Source: an uncultured Lachnospiraceae bacterium
GTDB lineage: Bacteria > Bacillota > Clostridia > Lachnospirales > Lachnospiraceae
NCBI GenBank assembly: GCA_949502235.1
Contig: CATBDC010000008.1
Location: 1-64,000 of the forward strand
Direction: 5' to 3'
DNA length: 64,000 bases
Positions 63,706 to 64,000 of the stretch are shown one piece after another (the first letter of the stretch is position 1; each line of letters begins with the position of its first letter). A program made the translations under genes and the position numbers. A model generated the notes under the pieces. That model worked only from the letters and a program-made list of their open reading frames with translations. It was not told the DNA's origin and did no database searches.

Positions 63706-64000
63706 TTATTCTTTCTTATGAAACATCTGATCCAGCTCACTTTGCAGCCGTTTCATTGATTTTAACACATGCTCATAATCCATTCTCTTCGGTCCGATAA
63801 TACCTATCGTTCCCTTCATGCCGTCACCTAATTCATATGTTGCAGTAACAACACTGCAGTCCTTCATATTCTGTACCGGCGTTTCGTCACCAATATACAC
63901 CTGAATCCCGGTATTTTCTTCCTTTGACAGCGTCTGTGTTACCAGCTCCGTAAGCTGCTGCTTTTCTTCAAATGCACTGATAATCTCCTGTGCGCTCTGT
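63706..64000 (-). CDS. hrcA: Heat-shock repressor HrcA, C-terminal part (5' end outside window)
   Basis: The last ~98 residues of HrcA enter from the right edge. IGDETPVQNMKDCSVVTATYELGDGMKGTIGIIGPKRMDYEHVLKSM is the conserved C-terminal domain. HrcA represses this operon at CIRCE sites, which would lie beyond the window. It is followed by grpE with a 21-nt gap. Confidence 0.95.
   Translation of the reverse strand, partial: QSAQEIISAFEEKQQLTELVTQTLSKEENTGIQVYIGDETPVQNMKDCSVVTATYELGDGMKGTIGIIGPKRMDYEHVLKSMKRLQSELDQMFHKKE

Overview
The window looks like a chromosomal segment of a low-to-mid GC Firmicute of the class Clostridia, most likely a gut Lachnospiraceae. The basis is the clostridial single-chain PurL, hrcA-grpE-dnaK-dnaJ order, strong GGAGG ribosome sites, YtrA-type GntR/ABC units, a flavin reductase-rubredoxin fusion and a LexA site of the CGAAC-N4-GTTC type. 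No rRNA, tRNA, CRISPR array, phage structural gene or transposase gene was seen. The species call is inference.

Layout. 1-1.6 kb: 5' part of a PAS histidine kinase. 1.7-11.4 kb: leftward housekeeping genes (gdhA, purL, a membrane protein, a small protein, alaX, argS). 11.6-13.2 kb: rightward flavin reductase-rubredoxin and nfo. 13.2-16.3 kb: a membrane-linked HTH regulator and a GntR/ABC/permease operon. 16.4-21.0 kb: a leftward three-gene DNA-repair-like operon (HhH radical SAM protein, DUF4130 protein, nuclease-helicase fusion) behind a promoter that holds LexA-like boxes. 21.1-23.7 kb: AT-rich accessory genes (AbiEi-like/KilA-N pair, XRE regulator, DUF3788 protein). 23.7-35.8 kb: a ten-gene leftward catabolic operon (UroD-fold methyltransferase-like protein, HyuA, HyuB, oligopeptide ABC transporter, M24 peptidase, FadR-type regulator). 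36-38.5 kb: XRE-cupin regulator, amino-acid permease, TetR. 38.7-47.4 kb: three P-loop ATPases of the PD-(D/E)XK-linked type (one lacking its nuclease end) and an HTH-Uma2 fusion, mixed with glgB and a radical SAM gene. 47.4-52.1 kb: mrp, ridA, ornithine-cyclodeaminase-like, MATE and iron alcohol dehydrogenase genes. 52.2-57.6 kb: DesK/NarL-type two-component pair divergent from an ATPase plus two-permease exporter, like linearmycin-resistance loci. 57.7-59.6 kb: TetR and MFS with matching operators. 59.8-64 kb: dnaJ, dnaK, grpE and the 3' end of hrcA.

The strongest candidate for an undescribed system is the 16.4-21.0 kb operon. Its radical SAM protein carries a helix-hairpin-helix and a QLSLF sliding-clamp-type motif, its promoter has a LexA-like site between -35 and -10, and its last gene joins a Cas4/RecB-like nuclease to an XPD/DinG helicase. 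Next are a perfect 42-bp palindrome inside the KilA-N gene, and a dispersed structured repeat (about 200-280 bp) that abuts purL and truncates an ATPase gene. A short TTACTGTTCAC repeat recurs mainly at gene 3' ends.
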